DNA of 64,000 nucleotides from Mucilaginibacter ginsenosidivorax (GCF_007971525.1 NZ_CP042437.1:1426001-1490000), one strand, 5' to 3'. Shown: positions 17,876-26,727, counted from the stretch's first letter. A program made the numbers and translations. The notes: generated by a model not told the origin, from the letters alone.

Positions 17876-17921
17876 ATTCGACAGTAATACTTTCAGTTTT
17901 AAGCCTTAAGCTTTCGGCTTC

Positions 17922-19682
17922 TTACAAAACATCGCCCCAGGTACTTTTATCTTTCAACATAATTTCTCGTAGCATGCCAATTTGCGGCATACCGTGGTCA
18001 AGTACGGCATCGTGGAATTTTTTGAGGGAGTAGTTGGTGCCTTCCTGTTTTTGGTAGTCATCGCGTAGTTTCAGGATTTCCAGCTTGCCAATGGTGTAAA
18101 ACAGGTAACCGGGGTCAAAGGTACCACGCAGGGCTTCCTGGCGCGATGGCTTATCGCCCTGGTACCAGTTATTCATGAAAAATTTGGTGGCATCATCTAC
18201 ATTCATGCCCTGGGTATGTGTTTTGATGGATACACATAAGCGGCAAAGTCTCAGCAGGGCATCGCCAGACTGCGCCAGGCGGTATTTGGCAGCCTTCACC
18301 GGGTCACCATTGTGGCCGTAGCCTTCGTCGGCCATCATTTTTTCGCAGTAGTGTGCCCAGCCTTCCACAAAGGCGTAGCTGCCGAAGATCTTTTCAATTT
18401 TTGTTGCCGATGAAGCATTCAGGTGCAAAAACTGGGTATAGTGACCCGGGTAGGCTTCGTGGATGGTTACATTGTCGGTGGTGTAATAGTCAAACTGTTT
18501 TAGCCAGTCTTCCTTTTGTTGCGCCGTCCATTTAGGGTCAACAGGGGTTATATAGTAATAGGCCTCAGTAGCGGTAGTTTCAAACGGACCGGGCGTATCC
18601 ATTGATGCGGTGCCGGTAGCGCGGGCGTATTGCGGTGTTTCCTCCACCTTCACCCGCACCTGTGAGGGCATGGTAACAATGTTTTTATCGATCAAAAACT
18701 GGCGAATCTGCTCCAGGTTCTTTTTAGCATCCGGGATCAGGCTTTCAGCAGTGGGATGGTCTTTTTGCAGATCGTGGTATACATCAACCGGTTTTTTATT
18801 GGGGTTGATCACCTTAGCCGCGGCATTAAACGAATCCTGTTCTTTTTTTAACTGTGCCAGGCCTATTTCCAATATCTTATCGGGCGTAAGTTTTATCCCC
18901 TCGCTGTATAGCAGCATTTTTTGGTAGTTGGCTGTACCAATGGCGTATTTGTTATTGGCTTTGGGCAGTTTTACTTTTTTCAGATAAGCGGCAAAATCAT
19001 TTACTGCCGCTATGGCAGCCGCGTTAACCTTGTTGAAGCTTTTCATCAGCGTATCGTTCTTCACATCTTTTAACGCCACCTTCAGGTCGCCGCCCAAAAA
19101 AGCAGCCGAGCCTTCTGCTATCTGTATAGCGGTTTCTACGTACGGTTTCGCCAAGGTATCGTTCAGGTTTAGTTTAGCATCGGCCATCATTTTAGGGGCC
19201 TGTTTTTCTATCGCTATGATTGATTTTACCCTATCGGCTATCGGTGCAAAATTACGCTTCACATAAATACTTACGTCAACCGCGCCAGCATAGGTCATGG
19301 GGTTTTTAGTATAGGTTCCCAGATCTTCAAAAGTCCAAAGTTCCTGTTTAATGGCCGAGCGTAAAATGCGGTAATCGTAAAATGTTTTGGGGCTAAAGGA
19401 GGCCGTATCGGCGGAGTCCAATTTGGTATCAAATTCTTTTAACCGCGCCAGTTCTTTTTCAATAGAGGCCTTACTGATGTCGGTAACCTTGCCATCGTAT
19501 TGGTGGTAGCCAAGGGCAACGCCATTGGCCGGCCGCCAGGCCAGGTAACCGTCGAGGTAGTCGTCGGCAATTTTTTGGAAGGCAGCATCGCCGGATAACG
19601 CATCACTGTTATTGGCTGCGGGTTTAGGCTTGCAACCGACGAGGATGCAGAAAGGAATAATCAGTAAGGATATTTTTTTCAT
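17922..19682 (-). CDS. DUF885-family lipoprotein (putative metallopeptidase)
   Basis: 586 residues from the ATG at 19682; a longer frame runs 15 codons further up but lacks a sensible signal peptide. The lipobox FCILVGC makes it an exported lipoprotein. It belongs to the DUF885 family, whose members look like zinc peptidases: the hallmark HEAYPGHYTQFLHL near residue 400 offers two His and a Glu as metal/catalytic residues, followed by EGWAHYCEKMM. Substrate unknown. It is monocistronic and divergent from the small lipoprotein at 19768. Confidence 0.85.
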   Translation of the reverse strand: MKKISLLIIPFCILVGCKPKPAANNSDALSGDAAFQKIADDYLDGYLAWRPANGVALGYHQYDGKVTDISKASIEKELARLKEFDTKLDSADTASFSPKTFYDYRILRSAIKQELWTFEDLGTYTKNPMTYAGAVDVSIYVKRNFAPIADRVKSIIAIEKQAPKMMADAKLNLNDTLAKPYVETAIQIAEGSAAFLGGDLKVALKDVKNDTLMKSFNKVNAAAIAAVNDFAAYLKKVKLPKANNKYAIGTANYQKMLLYSEGIKLTPDKILEIGLAQLKKEQDSFNAAAKVINPNKKPVDVYHDLQKDHPTAESLIPDAKKNLEQIRQFLIDKNIVTMPSQVRVKVEETPQYARATGTASMDTPGPFETTATEAYYYITPVDPKWTAQQKEDWLKQFDYYTTDNVTIHEAYPGHYTQFLHLNASSATKIEKIFGSYAFVEGWAHYCEKMMADEGYGHNGDPVKAAKYRLAQSGDALLRLCRLCVSIKTHTQGMNVDDATKFFMNNWYQGDKPSRQEALRGTFDPGYLFYTIGKLEILKLRDDYQKQEGTNYSLKKFHDAVLDHGMPQIGMLREIMLKDKSTWGDVL

Positions 19683-19767
19683 GATGATTGTATTGTAAAA
19701 ACCTAAGTTAATGGTTTTTGAAAACAATTAACAGCCAACTTATATTATAACTGTAAAACATACCACT

Positions 19768-19890
19768 ATGAAAAAGAAATTCACCGGCATACTGTTGCTT
19801 GCAGCAATGGTTGCCACCTTAGCTACAAACTGCGCTCCGCCAAGGAACATGCCGCATCCGCCAACGCCGCCAAAACCGGCAGCGCCATAA
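19768..19890 (+). CDS. Tiny proline-rich lipoprotein, 40 residues
   Basis: MKKKFTGILLLAAMVATLAT then NCAPP: a complete lipoprotein signal peptide with lipobox LATNC, followed by only 18 residues, rich in Pro (PHPPTPPKPAAP). A strong terminator follows 1 bp after the stop, which supports this being a real transcribed gene. Function unknown; similar miniature lipoproteins are usually missed by gene callers. Confidence 0.65.
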   Translation: MKKKFTGILLLAAMVATLATNCAPPRNMPHPPTPPKPAAP

Positions 19891-19891
19891 T

Positions 19892-19930
19892 AAAAAAAGC
19901 CTCCAACAATAAAAAGTTGGAGGCTTTTTT
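19892..19930 (+). terminator. Terminator after the 40-residue lipoprotein gene
   Basis: AAAAAGCCTCCAAC pairs perfectly with GTTGGAGGCTTTTT around AATAAAAA; the T run is on the plus strand, and the A run makes it usable in both directions. Confidence 0.9.
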
Positions 19931-20070
19931 GCAGTGCAAATGCATCGAATTGGGTTAACATAACTTAACACATTTCAAATATATTTTTTATAAATACCTT
20001 ATAATCAATATTTTATATTTTAACATGGTTAACACTAAACCGATCGCGCAATTTAGGCGCATCCAAATAT

Positions 20071-20280
20071 TTGTCCCTGTTTTGGCCAACACAAGTCCCT
20101 TCGGTACCTCAATCATTTAACCAGTATCAGGCAATAAAAACAAGGCAGGTTTTTAACATGGCAACCTGCTACAAAAACACAGGCAACCTGGCCGATTATA
20201 AAATATGGATGCCGAAAGCCGAAGAGTTTGCCCTGCCCGAATCGCCCTATTACCAGCAGATCATCGACGCGGGTTTTTAA
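20071..20280 (+). pseudogene. Fragment of a TPR-like protein (C-terminal end only)
   Basis: An open frame without a good start reads NQYQAIKTRQVFNMATCYKN then TGNLADYKIWMPKAEEFALP and SPYYQQIIDAGF-stop. This looks like one helix-turn-helix repeat plus the C-terminal tail of a larger TPR protein, not a whole gene. The upstream sequence has stops in all frames. Probably a remnant of a deletion; low certainty. Confidence 0.3.
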
Positions 20281-20372
20281 TAAAATGCCACCCCCGGTTA
20301 ATCCTTTTCAAAAACAAAACGTCATATATGTGTACGTTGTTTAATTAACAGGTACCATTAAAATTAAACACC

Positions 20373-20561
20373 ATGAAAAAGAGATTTGTTGCATTTGCAC
20401 TATTAATATCAGCAGTAGTAGTATCGGTATCATCGGGTTGTGTGGTACGCGATGGATATGGAAGAGGATACCATCATGACAGGTATCACTACCGCGATCA
20501 TGACGACCACGGACGTGGCCACGACCATGATTACAACCAGGGTGGCTATAACCACTACTAA
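20373..20561 (+). CDS. Small His/Asp-rich lipoprotein
   Basis: 62 residues with a lipoprotein signal (lipobox VSSGC, Cys about residue 23), then a tail made almost only of His, Asp, Arg, Gly and Tyr (YHHDRYHYRDHDDHGRGHDHD). Such a tail could bind metal ions (Ni, Zn, Cu) or act as a periplasmic metal buffer; this is inferred from composition only. A hairpin terminator lies about 45 bp downstream. Confidence 0.65.
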   Translation: MKKRFVAFALLISAVVVSVSSGCVVRDGYGRGYHHDRYHYRDHDDHGRGHDHDYNQGGYNHY

Positions 20562-20603
20562 TAAAAAGATTGTTTTGAGTGATTGTTTGTGAGTGATTGA
20601 TGG

Positions 20604-20629
20604 CAAGGCGGTGAGTAATCACCGCTTTG
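20604..20629 (+). terminator. Terminator after the His-rich lipoprotein gene
   Basis: GCGGTGA (20608-20614) pairs with TCACCGC (20619-20625) around GTAA, followed by TTTGTTTGTTT. Confidence 0.65.
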
Positions 20630-20691
20630 TTTGTTTATATAGGCTAATCCAGCAGTTACCAAGCCATCCAAAAAAAATATTTGTATCCCAA

Positions 20692-20779
20692 GCCCGCAAT
20701 AGCGATGGGCGTGGATACCGGCCAATGTGGCTAAGGCCGGTGCAGTATGAACAAACAGCGCGGGCCGAAGGCATTGCCA
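20692..20779 (+). repeat. Dispersed ~85-bp repeat, copy 1
   Basis: The segment containing GTGGCTAAGGCC and GTGCAGTATGA matches, as reverse complement, 25139-25219 at roughly 80% identity by eye. Both copies can be read as WLRPVQYE..ARA.GIA in one frame, although copy 2 needs a frame change upstream. It is not part of an open gene here. It may be a structured RNA, a mobile repeat or decayed coding sequence. Confidence 0.6.
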
Positions 20780-20816
20780 TTATCAATATAGTCATTCGCT
20801 GTACCCCTATTTTTTG

Positions 20817-20824
20817 TATTTTTG
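20817..20824 (+). promoter_or_regulatory. -7 box ahead of the orphan antitoxin-like gene
   Basis: TATTTTTG matches TAnnTTTG and lies 16 bp before the ATG at 20841. No clear -33 TTTG was found. Confidence 0.4.
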
Positions 20825-20840
20825 TTTAAATAACTAACCC

Positions 20841-21050
20841 ATGGTAACCATCAATTCAACACTTGAAGATATTATGCAATTGGATTTTGCATCCAGGGAA
20901 ATGCTACTTGAAATTTTACAAAAGCGACAAATTGAAGCTCGTAGAGACGAGATTGCTAAAACAGCAAAAAAGTCTTTAAAAGAGTTTCACTCTGGCAAAA
21001 ATGTCCCCCTTTCGGCGGATGATGTTATTGATAGACTTAATAACCTGTAA
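20841..21050 (+). CDS. Small antitoxin-like protein without a toxin partner
   Basis: 69 residues, MVTINSTLEDIMQLDFASRE then MLLEILQKRQIEARRDEIAK: short, charged and helical, with a C-terminal tail (GKNVPLSADDVIDRLNNL). This resembles the antitoxins that precede RelE/ParE toxins. No toxin frame follows; instead there is a half copy of the GTCATTGCGAGG repeat 23 bp downstream. Either the toxin was lost or this is a stand-alone protein. The family assignment rests on general pattern only. Confidence 0.5.
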   Translation: MVTINSTLEDIMQLDFASREMLLEILQKRQIEARRDEIAKTAKKSLKEFHSGKNVPLSADDVIDRLNNL

Positions 21051-21072
21051 ATTCAGGCAACTTGACACATTG

Positions 21073-21103
21073 GGGATTGCTTCGTTCCTCGCAATGACGA
21101 TAC
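21073..21103. repeat. Half copy of the GTCATTGCGAGG repeat
   Basis: GGGGATTGCTTCGTTCCTCG then CAATGACGA: only the right arm of the palindrome seen in full at 25012-25094. It lies just after the orphan antitoxin-like gene. Confidence 0.7.
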
Positions 21104-21224
21104 TGGGAATAGGAATAGTGCTTTCAATAACTCCCCATAACACTTAAAATATCAATCAATTACCCCTCAACGCCCCCTTCCATCCACCAAACCAACCCTT
21201 TACAAAACTTTTTCTAGCCAATCC

Positions 21225-21255
21225 CTTGAAAATCAAAAAATACTCCGTACCTTTG
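21225..21255 (+). promoter_or_regulatory. Promoter of the rpsL-rpsG-fusA-rpsJ operon
   Basis: CTTG (21225-21228) and TACCTTTG (21248-21255) are 19 bp apart, a near-perfect Bacteroidota promoter. Transcription would begin near 21260 and give a leader of about 40 nt before rpsL. Confidence 0.8.
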
Positions 21256-21300
21256 CAGTCCTTAAAATAAGGATAAAACTGTAAATACAAAAAGGAAAAA

Positions 21301-21723
21301 ATGCCTACTATTCAGCAATTAGTTAGAAAAGGTAGAGTAGCTCTGGTTGACAAGAGTAAGTCGCCAGCGTTGGACAGCTGTCCACAGCGAAGAGGCGTAT
21401 GCACACGCGTGTATACCACTACCCCTAAAAAACCAAACTCAGCAATGCGTAAAGTTGCCCGTGTGCGCTTAACCAACGGTAAAGAAGTAAATGCTTACAT
21501 CCCTGGTGAAGGTCACAACTTACAGGAGCACTCTATCGTTTTGATCCGCGGTGGTCGTGTTAAGGATTTACCAGGTGTACGTTACCACATCATCCGTGGT
21601 GCGTTAGATACATCAGGTGTTGCCGGCCGTAACCAACGTCGTAGTAAATACGGAACAAAACGTCCTAAACCAGGTCAGGCAGCTGCACCTACCAAAGGCG
21701 CACCAGCTAAGAAGAAAAAATAA
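21301..21723 (+). CDS. rpsL: 30S ribosomal protein S12
   Basis: 140 residues, a complete S12 at the decoding centre. Motifs [20 protein letters not shown] and [20 protein letters not shown] are present. Lys in TPKKPNS and in the [11 protein letters not shown] loop is wild type, so no streptomycin-resistance change is visible. The C terminus carries a basic Ala/Lys tail. First gene of the operon; rpsG follows after 19 bp with an AAGGAGG ribosome-binding site. Confidence 0.98.
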   Translation: MPTIQQLVRKGRVALVDKSKSPALDSCPQRRGVCTRVYTTTPKKPNSAMRKVARVRLTNGKEVNAYIPGEGHNLQEHSIVLIRGGRVKDLPGVRYHIIRGALDTSGVAGRNQRRSKYGTKRPKPGQAAAPTKGAPAKKKK

Positions 21724-21742
21724 TTAAGGAGGATAGAAAGCA

Positions 21743-22210
21743 ATGAGAAAGTCAAAACCAAAAAAGAGAATTATCCTTCCTGATCCACGGTTCAATGATA
21801 CCATGGTTACAAGGTTTGTAAATAACATGATGTATGATGGTAAAAAATCTACCGCGTACTCTATATTTTATAACGCAGTTGATATTGTTGAAAAGAAAAC
21901 CAGCGAAAGCGGTTTAGAAACCTGGAAAAAGGCTTTAAACAATGTTATGCCTGCAGTTGAAGTTAAAAGCCGTCGTGTTGGTGGTGCTAACTTCCAGGTA
22001 CCAACCGAAGTTCGTCCGGAGCGCAAAATCGCTTTAGGTATGAAATGGTTAATCAGCTATGCCCGTCGTCGTGGTGAAAAAACCATGATGGAGAAATTAG
22101 CCGGCGAGATCATATCAGCAGCTAAAGGTGAAGGTGCAGCAGTGAAAAAGAAAGAAGATACGCACAAAATGGCTGAAGCCAACAAAGCGTTCTCTCACTT
22201 TAGATTCTAA
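21743..22210 (+). CDS. rpsG: 30S ribosomal protein S7
   Basis: 155 residues of standard length; binds the 3' domain of 16S rRNA and nucleates head assembly. Motifs include [40 protein letters not shown] and [14 protein letters not shown]. It sits 19 bp behind rpsL. A 160-bp palindromic repeat separates it from fusA. Confidence 0.98.
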   Translation: MRKSKPKKRIILPDPRFNDTMVTRFVNNMMYDGKKSTAYSIFYNAVDIVEKKTSESGLETWKKALNNVMPAVEVKSRRVGGANFQVPTEVRPERKIALGMKWLISYARRRGEKTMMEKLAGEIISAAKGEGAAVKKKEDTHKMAEANKAFSHFRF

Positions 22211-22370
22211 TTAGTGAATTATTGAATTAGTGAATTATTGATTAGATAACATTATCCTAATCAGTAATTCATTATTTCGCCAATCACTTTCTAAAAATAC
22301 TAAGTGAATGACTTAATTAGTGAAATTCAATTAAATCACTAATTCAATAAATCAATAACTCAATAATTAC
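22211..22370. repeat. Palindromic TGAATTATTGAATTAG repeat between rpsG and fusA
   Basis: The 5' part repeats TTAGTGAATTATTGA, and the 3' part holds the reverse complements (AATCACTAATTCAATAAATC and AACTCAATAATTAC), giving a long AT-rich hairpin that spans nearly the whole gap inside a ribosomal operon. It ends immediately before the fusA start. Confidence 0.75.
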
Positions 22371-22371
22371 T

Positions 22372-24483
22372 ATGTCAAGAGATCTAAGATTTACAAGAAA
22401 TATAGGTATTGCCGCTCACATTGATGCCGGTAAAACTACCACTACCGAGCGTATACTTTACTATGCTGGTGTAAGCCACAAAATTGGTGAAGTACACGAA
22501 GGTGCAGCTACCATGGACTGGATGGCACAAGAGCAGGAACGTGGTATTACCATTACATCTGCTGCTACTACAGTAAACTGGAATTACAGGGGTCACAAAT
22601 ACCATATCAACATTATTGATACCCCGGGCCACGTGGATTTTACCGTTGAGGTAAACCGCTCACTGCGTGTATTGGATGGTTTGGTGTTCCTTTTCAGTGC
22701 CGTTGATGGTGTTGAGCCACAATCAGAAACAAACTGGAGACTTGCAAATAATTATAACGTTGCCCGTATAGGCTTCGTAAATAAAATGGACCGTAGCGGT
22801 GCCGACTTTTTAAATGTTGTAAAACAGGTAAAAAGCATGTTAGGCAGCAACGCAGTGCCTTTGCAATTGCCAATTGGTTCTGAAGAGAAATTCCAGGGTG
22901 TGGTTGATTTAATTAACTGGAGAGGTATTGTTTGGAATGAGCATGATAAAGGTATGACCTTTACCGAAGTGCCTATCCCTGAGGATATGATCGAGGAAGC
23001 TACCGAGTGGAGAGAGAAATTGCTTGAGTCAGTAGCTGATTACGATGAAACCTTAATGGAGAAATTCTTTGAGGCACCAGAATCAATCACCGAACGCGAA
23101 ATTTTAGATGCATTGCGTAAAGCTGTGTTAGATGCTAAAATTGTGCCTATGGTTTGCGGTTCATCTTTCAAAAACAAAGGTGTACAAACCATGCTTGATT
23201 ACGTGATGGAATTATTGCCTTCGCCAATGGATGTTGAAGGTATTGTAGGCCACCACCCTGATACAAACGAAGAGATTTTACGTAAACCATCTGAAAAAGA
23301 GCCATTTGCAGCTTTAGCGTTTAAAATTGCAACCGATCCTTTTGTAGGCCGGTTATGTTTTATCCGCGTATACTCAGGTAACCTTGAGGCTGGTTCATAT
23401 GTGCACAACATGCGTTCAGATAACAAAGAGCGTATATCACGTATATTCCAGATGCATGCCAACAAGCAAAACCCTATCCCTAACGTAGGTGCAGGTGATA
23501 TTGCTGCGGTAGTAGGCTTTAAAGATATTAAAACTGGCGATACCCTGTGCGATGAGAAATTCCCGATTATTCTTGAATCGATGCAATTCCCTGAGCCGGT
23601 TATCGGTTTGGCTATTGAGCCTAAAACTCAGGCTGATGTTGATAAATTAGGTATCGCTTTAGGTAAATTATCTGAAGAAGATCCAACTTTCCACGTAAAA
23701 TCTGACGAAGAAACCGGCCAGACCGTTATTAGCGGTATGGGCGAGCTTCACTTAGATATTATCATGGACCGTTTGAAACGTGAGTTTAAAGTAGAGGTTA
23801 ACCAGGGCGCGCCACAAGTTGCTTACAAAGAAGCTATTACCGGTACTGTTCAGCACCGCGAAACTTACAAGAAACAAACCGGTGGTCGTGGTAAATTTGC
23901 CGATATCCAGGTTATACTTTCACCAAACGACGAAGGTAAAGAAGGTTTACAGTTTGTGAACGAAATTAGCGGTGGTTCAATCCCCCGTGAGTTTATTCCA
24001 TCTGTTGAAAAAGGCTTTGCGGCTTCAATGGCAAACGGTGTATTAGCCGGCTTCCCGTTAACGAGCTTAAAAGTACGTTTAATTGATGGTTCGTTCCACG
24101 CAGTCGATTCAGATGCGCTATCTTTCGAGTTAGCAGCTAAGATGGCTTACCGTGAGGCATTGCCAAAATGTAAACCAGTACTGCTTGAGCCGATCATGAA
24201 AATCGAGATCCTTACCCCTGAAGAAAACATGGGTGATGTAATCGGTGATATGAACCGTCGTCGTGGCCAGCTTTTAGGCATGGATTCACGTGCAGGTGCA
24301 CAGGTAATTAAAGCTACTGTACCACTTTCAGAAATGTTTGGTTATGTAACCCAGTTACGTACCATCACATCTGGCCGTGCTACTTCAACCATGGAGTTTG
24401 ATCACTATGCTGAAGCACCACGTAACGTACAGGAAGAAGTAGTTGCCAAAGTAAAAGGCAAAAAAGCTGCTGCAAACGCGTAA
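22372..24483 (+). CDS. fusA: Elongation factor G
   Basis: 703-residue translational GTPase that drives translocation. G1 is [16 protein letters not shown]2 lies in [14 protein letters not shown]3 is DTPGHVDFT and G4 is NKMDRSG. Domains II-V follow, with the domain IV segment [12 protein letters not shown]. The length is normal. The start is the ATG at 22372 directly after the palindromic spacer. Cotranscription with rpsL/rpsG is likely unless the spacer hairpin attenuates. Confidence 0.98.
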   Translation: MSRDLRFTRNIGIAAHIDAGKTTTTERILYYAGVSHKIGEVHEGAATMDWMAQEQERGITITSAATTVNWNYRGHKYHINIIDTPGHVDFTVEVNRSLRVLDGLVFLFSAVDGVEPQSETNWRLANNYNVARIGFVNKMDRSGADFLNVVKQVKSMLGSNAVPLQLPIGSEEKFQGVVDLINWRGIVWNEHDKGMTFTEVPIPEDMIEEATEWREKLLESVADYDETLMEKFFEAPESITEREILDALRKAVLDAKIVPMVCGSSFKNKGVQTMLDYVMELLPSPMDVEGIVGHHPDTNEEILRKPSEKEPFAALAFKIATDPFVGRLCFIRVYSGNLEAGSYVHNMRSDNKERISRIFQMHANKQNPIPNVGAGDIAAVVGFKDIKTGDTLCDEKFPIILESMQFPEPVIGLAIEPKTQADVDKLGIALGKLSEEDPTFHVKSDEETGQTVISGMGELHLDIIMDRLKREFKVEVNQGAPQVAYKEAITGTVQHRETYKKQTGGRGKFADIQVILSPNDEGKEGLQFVNEISGGSIPREFIPSVEKGFAASMANGVLAGFPLTSLKVRLIDGSFHAVDSDALSFELAAKMAYREALPKCKPVLLEPIMKIEILTPEENMGDVIGDMNRRRGQLLGMDSRAGAQVIKATVPLSEMFGYVTQLRTITSGRATSTMEFDHYAEAPRNVQEEVVAKVKGKKAAANA

Positions 24484-24492
24484 GTAAAGTAT

Positions 24493-24578
24493 TTGGTTGA
24501 TTGGGTTAGATTAGGTTGATTAAGTTCAATCTTGCTTAACTCAATCAACTTAATAAACATAATCAACCAATCAACCAT
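24493..24578. repeat. Palindromic TTGGTTGATT repeat between fusA and rpsJ
   Basis: TTGGTTGATT ... GGTTGATTAAGTT on the left is answered by AACTCAATCAACTT ... ATCAACCAATCAACCA on the right, a long hairpin in the intra-operon gap. It has the same architecture as the rpsG-fusA repeat but a different sequence. Confidence 0.7.
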
Positions 24579-24617
24579 AATTAATAGCTCTTATGGTTGG
24601 TATAATTAACAAACAAC

Positions 24618-24923
24618 ATGAGCCAAAGAATCAGGATCAAATTAAAATCTTACGATTACAACCTGGTAGATAAGTCTGCCGAGAAAATCGTAAAAACAGT
24701 AAAGCCAACAGGCGCTGTAGTTAGCGGACCACTTCCGTTACCAACCGAAAAGAAAATTTTCACCGTTTTACGTTCACCACACGTAAACAAAAAAGCACGT
24801 GAGCAATTTCAATTATGCTCATACAAGCGCTTATTAGACATTTACAGCTCGAACTCGAAAACTGTAGATGCGCTGATGAAGCTTGAGTTGCCAAGCGGCG
24901 TTGAAGTTGAAATCAAAGTTTGA
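24618..24923 (+). CDS. rpsJ: 30S ribosomal protein S10
   Basis: 101 residues, complete S10 (also NusE): [20 protein letters not shown] ... [20 protein letters not shown] ... [21 protein letters not shown] strong terminator follows within 40 bp, so rplC and the rest of the S10 gene cluster are not joined on here, unlike the classic Bacteroides order. Confidence 0.98.
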   Translation: MSQRIRIKLKSYDYNLVDKSAEKIVKTVKPTGAVVSGPLPLPTEKKIFTVLRSPHVNKKAREQFQLCSYKRLLDIYSSNSKTVDALMKLELPSGVEVEIKV

Positions 24924-24960
24924 TAGATGCCCGGTCCACTGAAAGGTGTGGAACAACATA

Positions 24961-24996
24961 AAAAAACACCATCCGGTTTCGGGTGGTGTTTTTTTG
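24961..24996 (+). terminator. Terminator after rpsJ
   Basis: AACACCATCCG pairs with CGGGTGGTGTT around GTTT, followed by TTTTT; strong and also symmetric (A run upstream). Confidence 0.9.
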
Positions 24997-25011
24997 TTAT
25001 CAGTATTTTTT

Positions 25012-25094
25012 TTCGTCATTGCGAGGTACGAAGCAATCCCCTACATGCTAAGTCCCGCATAGTTCGGGATTGCTTCGTCCCTCGCAATGACGAA
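25012..25094. repeat. Full GTCATTGCGAGG palindromic repeat
   Basis: CGTCATTGCGAGGTACGAAG then CAATCCC at the left and GGGATTGCTTCGTCCCTCGC then AATGACG at the right, around a 27-bp middle. This is the complete form of the family with partial copies at 17808-17875 and 21073-21103. Confidence 0.85.
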
Positions 25095-25138
25095 TGGTTC
25101 TGTCTTGTTACTTGATGCTAACTACTTACTACTAAAAG

Positions 25139-25219
25139 GGCGATGCCTGCGGCCCGGGCTCTATGCTCATACTGCACGGGCCTTAGCCACAGGCAGGTAT
25201 CCGCGCCGATCCCTATCGC
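25139..25219 (-). repeat. Dispersed ~85-bp repeat, copy 2 (inverted)
   Basis: Reverse complement of the copy at 20692-20779; it shares GTGGCTAAGGCC and GTGCAGTATGA, and the ends GATACC and GGCAT. It lies in the gap between rpsJ and the VOC gene next to two other repeats. Confidence 0.6.
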
Positions 25220-25231
25220 AAAATTTGTATG

Positions 25232-25304
25232 AATCAGAATTTACCGAATTTAAGAATGAACAGAATTTTATACTCTTAATTCTTGACTCTAATCTCTTGA
25301 CTCT
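25232..25304. repeat. AT-rich TCAGAATTTACCGAATTT repeat
   Basis: Sequence of the form GAATCAGAATTTACCGAATT ... AATTCTTGACTCTAATCTC, related in its first part to the palindromes at 43433-43524 and 55994-56068 and to a partial copy at about 6069-6110. It fills the convergent gap up to the VOC gene stop. Confidence 0.45.
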
Positions 25305-25306
25305 GC

Positions 25307-25711
25307 TCAGCCCGGCAAATGGCTCATATCCATATACGCAAATTCCCAAAGGTGACCGTCCAGATCCTGGAAACCCCAACCATACATCCAGCCATGGTCT
25401 TGCTTATCGTTTGGTGTGGTGGCGCCGGCGGCAACTGCTTTGGCAATCATTTCGTCGACAGCTTCGCGGCTATCTAACGAAATGCAGTTAATAGTTTCGG
25501 TTACCTGGGTGGCATCAGCAATTTCTTTTTTGGTAAAAGTTTTAAAGAAAGGCTCCGTCACCAGCATAAAGTAAATAGTATCGCTTATCACCAACGATGC
25601 AGCTACTTCGTTGGTAAATTGCGGGTTAAAGGTGTAGCCCAGGCTGGTAAAAAATTCGATGGATTTGTTAAGGTCTTTAACAGGTAGGTTTACAAATATT
25701 TGAGTTGCCAT
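25307..25711 (-). CDS. VOC-superfamily protein (glyoxalase/bleomycin resistance-like)
   Basis: 134 residues, cytoplasmic. Vicinal-oxygen-chelate fold with paired beta-alpha-beta-beta-beta modules: MATQIFVNLPVKDLNKSIEF then FTSLGYTF, and the C-terminal DLDGHLWEFAYMD that provides a metal Glu. The substrate cannot be told. It is similar in plan to PhnB/YaeR-type predicted lactoylglutathione lyases. Monocistronic; convergent with rpsJ across a 380-bp repeat-filled gap. Confidence 0.85.
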   Translation of the reverse strand: MATQIFVNLPVKDLNKSIEFFTSLGYTFNPQFTNEVAASLVISDTIYFMLVTEPFFKTFTKKEIADATQVTETINCISLDSREAVDEMIAKAVAAGATTPNDKQDHGWMYGWGFQDLDGHLWEFAYMDMSHLPG

Positions 25712-25796
25712 GATAGATTGTTTTTAAAAGTTATAATACAAATGTAAACCCATACACCCAAACACATGCGGTGCAAATACGACAATTAAAGGGTGT

Positions 25797-26153
25797 TTAT
25801 TCTCCGGCTATATTAAGTTGTTTTTTAACCCTGGCCGGCAGCTTATTAACTATAAGGCGGTACGATTGTTCGATATAAAATCCCCAATCCTTTTCGTTCA
25901 GGCAGTTAATATCGGCTATATGCACCCATTTATAACGGCCGATATAAGCCTGCGGCGAAAAGCATTCCATTTGAAGAGCTTCTTCAAAGTCTTCATCCGG
26001 CACTTTAACAGCCGCCGTTACCGGCACCGAATCGGGACCGGTAAAAAGGAAGGTTTTACCGCCAACGTTAAAGCACAGGTGATGATCCAGTTTGATATCC
26101 TCGGTAACACCGGGTAACTGGTGGCAAATGGTTTGAAGAGTTTCTATAGTCAT
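25797..26153 (-). CDS. MmcQ/YjbR family protein
   Basis: 118 residues of the MmcQ/YjbR (DUF419) double-wing fold: MTIETLQTICHQLPGVTEDI ... GGKTFLFTGPDSVPVTAAVK ... PAYIGRYKW-type block (AYIGRYKWVHIADIN) and a C-terminal helix SYRLIVNKLPARVKKQL. The family is thought to bind DNA on structural grounds; its role is unknown. Cytoplasmic. Confidence 0.88.
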   Translation of the reverse strand: MTIETLQTICHQLPGVTEDIKLDHHLCFNVGGKTFLFTGPDSVPVTAAVKVPDEDFEEALQMECFSPQAYIGRYKWVHIADINCLNEKDWGFYIEQSYRLIVNKLPARVKKQLNIAGE

Positions 26154-26162
26154 CGTACTATG

Positions 26163-26726
26163 TTAATCTGTATCATACTTATATTTCACAAAGCGCTGTT
26201 TGCCGAAAGCCTCTTTATGGTATACATCCTTAGCGTACTTTTTATTGTGCTGCGTATCATCGTAAGACAGCCCTGCATCACGATGCAGGATAAAATCTTT
26301 TTTTACCGGATCGTATTTAAAAGTGGTAATCCGGTTCCAGCGATAGCGGCTGCCGCCATAATACTCCAGCGAAAAATACCGGCCTTTAATGGTTATACCT
26401 TCAAACGGATCGCCAAACACGCCGCCACAACCCTTACAAAGCACCGCACTGTCGTTACGTGCATAAAGCGATAAGCCGCCGCCTTTTTTACCCAAAAGTA
26501 TCAACAGTGGCCTTGCTGTTTGGTCGCTATCTGTTTCCTGGTTATTTTTTAAAGCCAATACAATATCCGGGTAGGTATCCTGATTAAGGTCGCCGGTTTC
26601 ATAGGCCAAAACAGAATAATCTTTCGGGATAAATGGTCTCAACTTAGCAACTACAACCTTTTTTGATTGAGCGAAAGTTGAATTACCTGTTATCAATAAC
26701 ATAGATAATACAAGTAGCTTTTTCAT
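26163..26726 (-). CDS. Exported protein of unknown function
   Basis: 187 residues from the ATG at 26726, which gives a clean signal peptide (MKKLLVLSMLLITGNSTFAQ). An open extension of 14 codons upstream overlaps the preceding gene and is unlikely to be used. The stretch GDLNQDTYPDIVLALKN resembles a calcium-type DxNxDxxxD loop of VCBS/FG-GAP repeats. A CKGCGG motif may bind metal or form a disulphide. It lies 1 bp behind the VOC gene 26728-27075, so the two are coupled. Confidence 0.65.
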   Translation of the reverse strand: MKKLLVLSMLLITGNSTFAQSKKVVVAKLRPFIPKDYSVLAYETGDLNQDTYPDIVLALKNNQETDSDQTARPLLILLGKKGGGLSLYARNDSAVLCKGCGGVFGDPFEGITIKGRYFSLEYYGGSRYRWNRITTFKYDPVKKDFILHRDAGLSYDDTQHNKKYAKDVYHKEAFGKQRFVKYKYDTD

Positions 26727-26727
26727 C

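Noticed and set aside
20593..20829. 78-residue frame as a gene
   Set aside because: It runs through the terminator of the previous gene and through the dispersed 85-bp repeat, so it is a chance frame.
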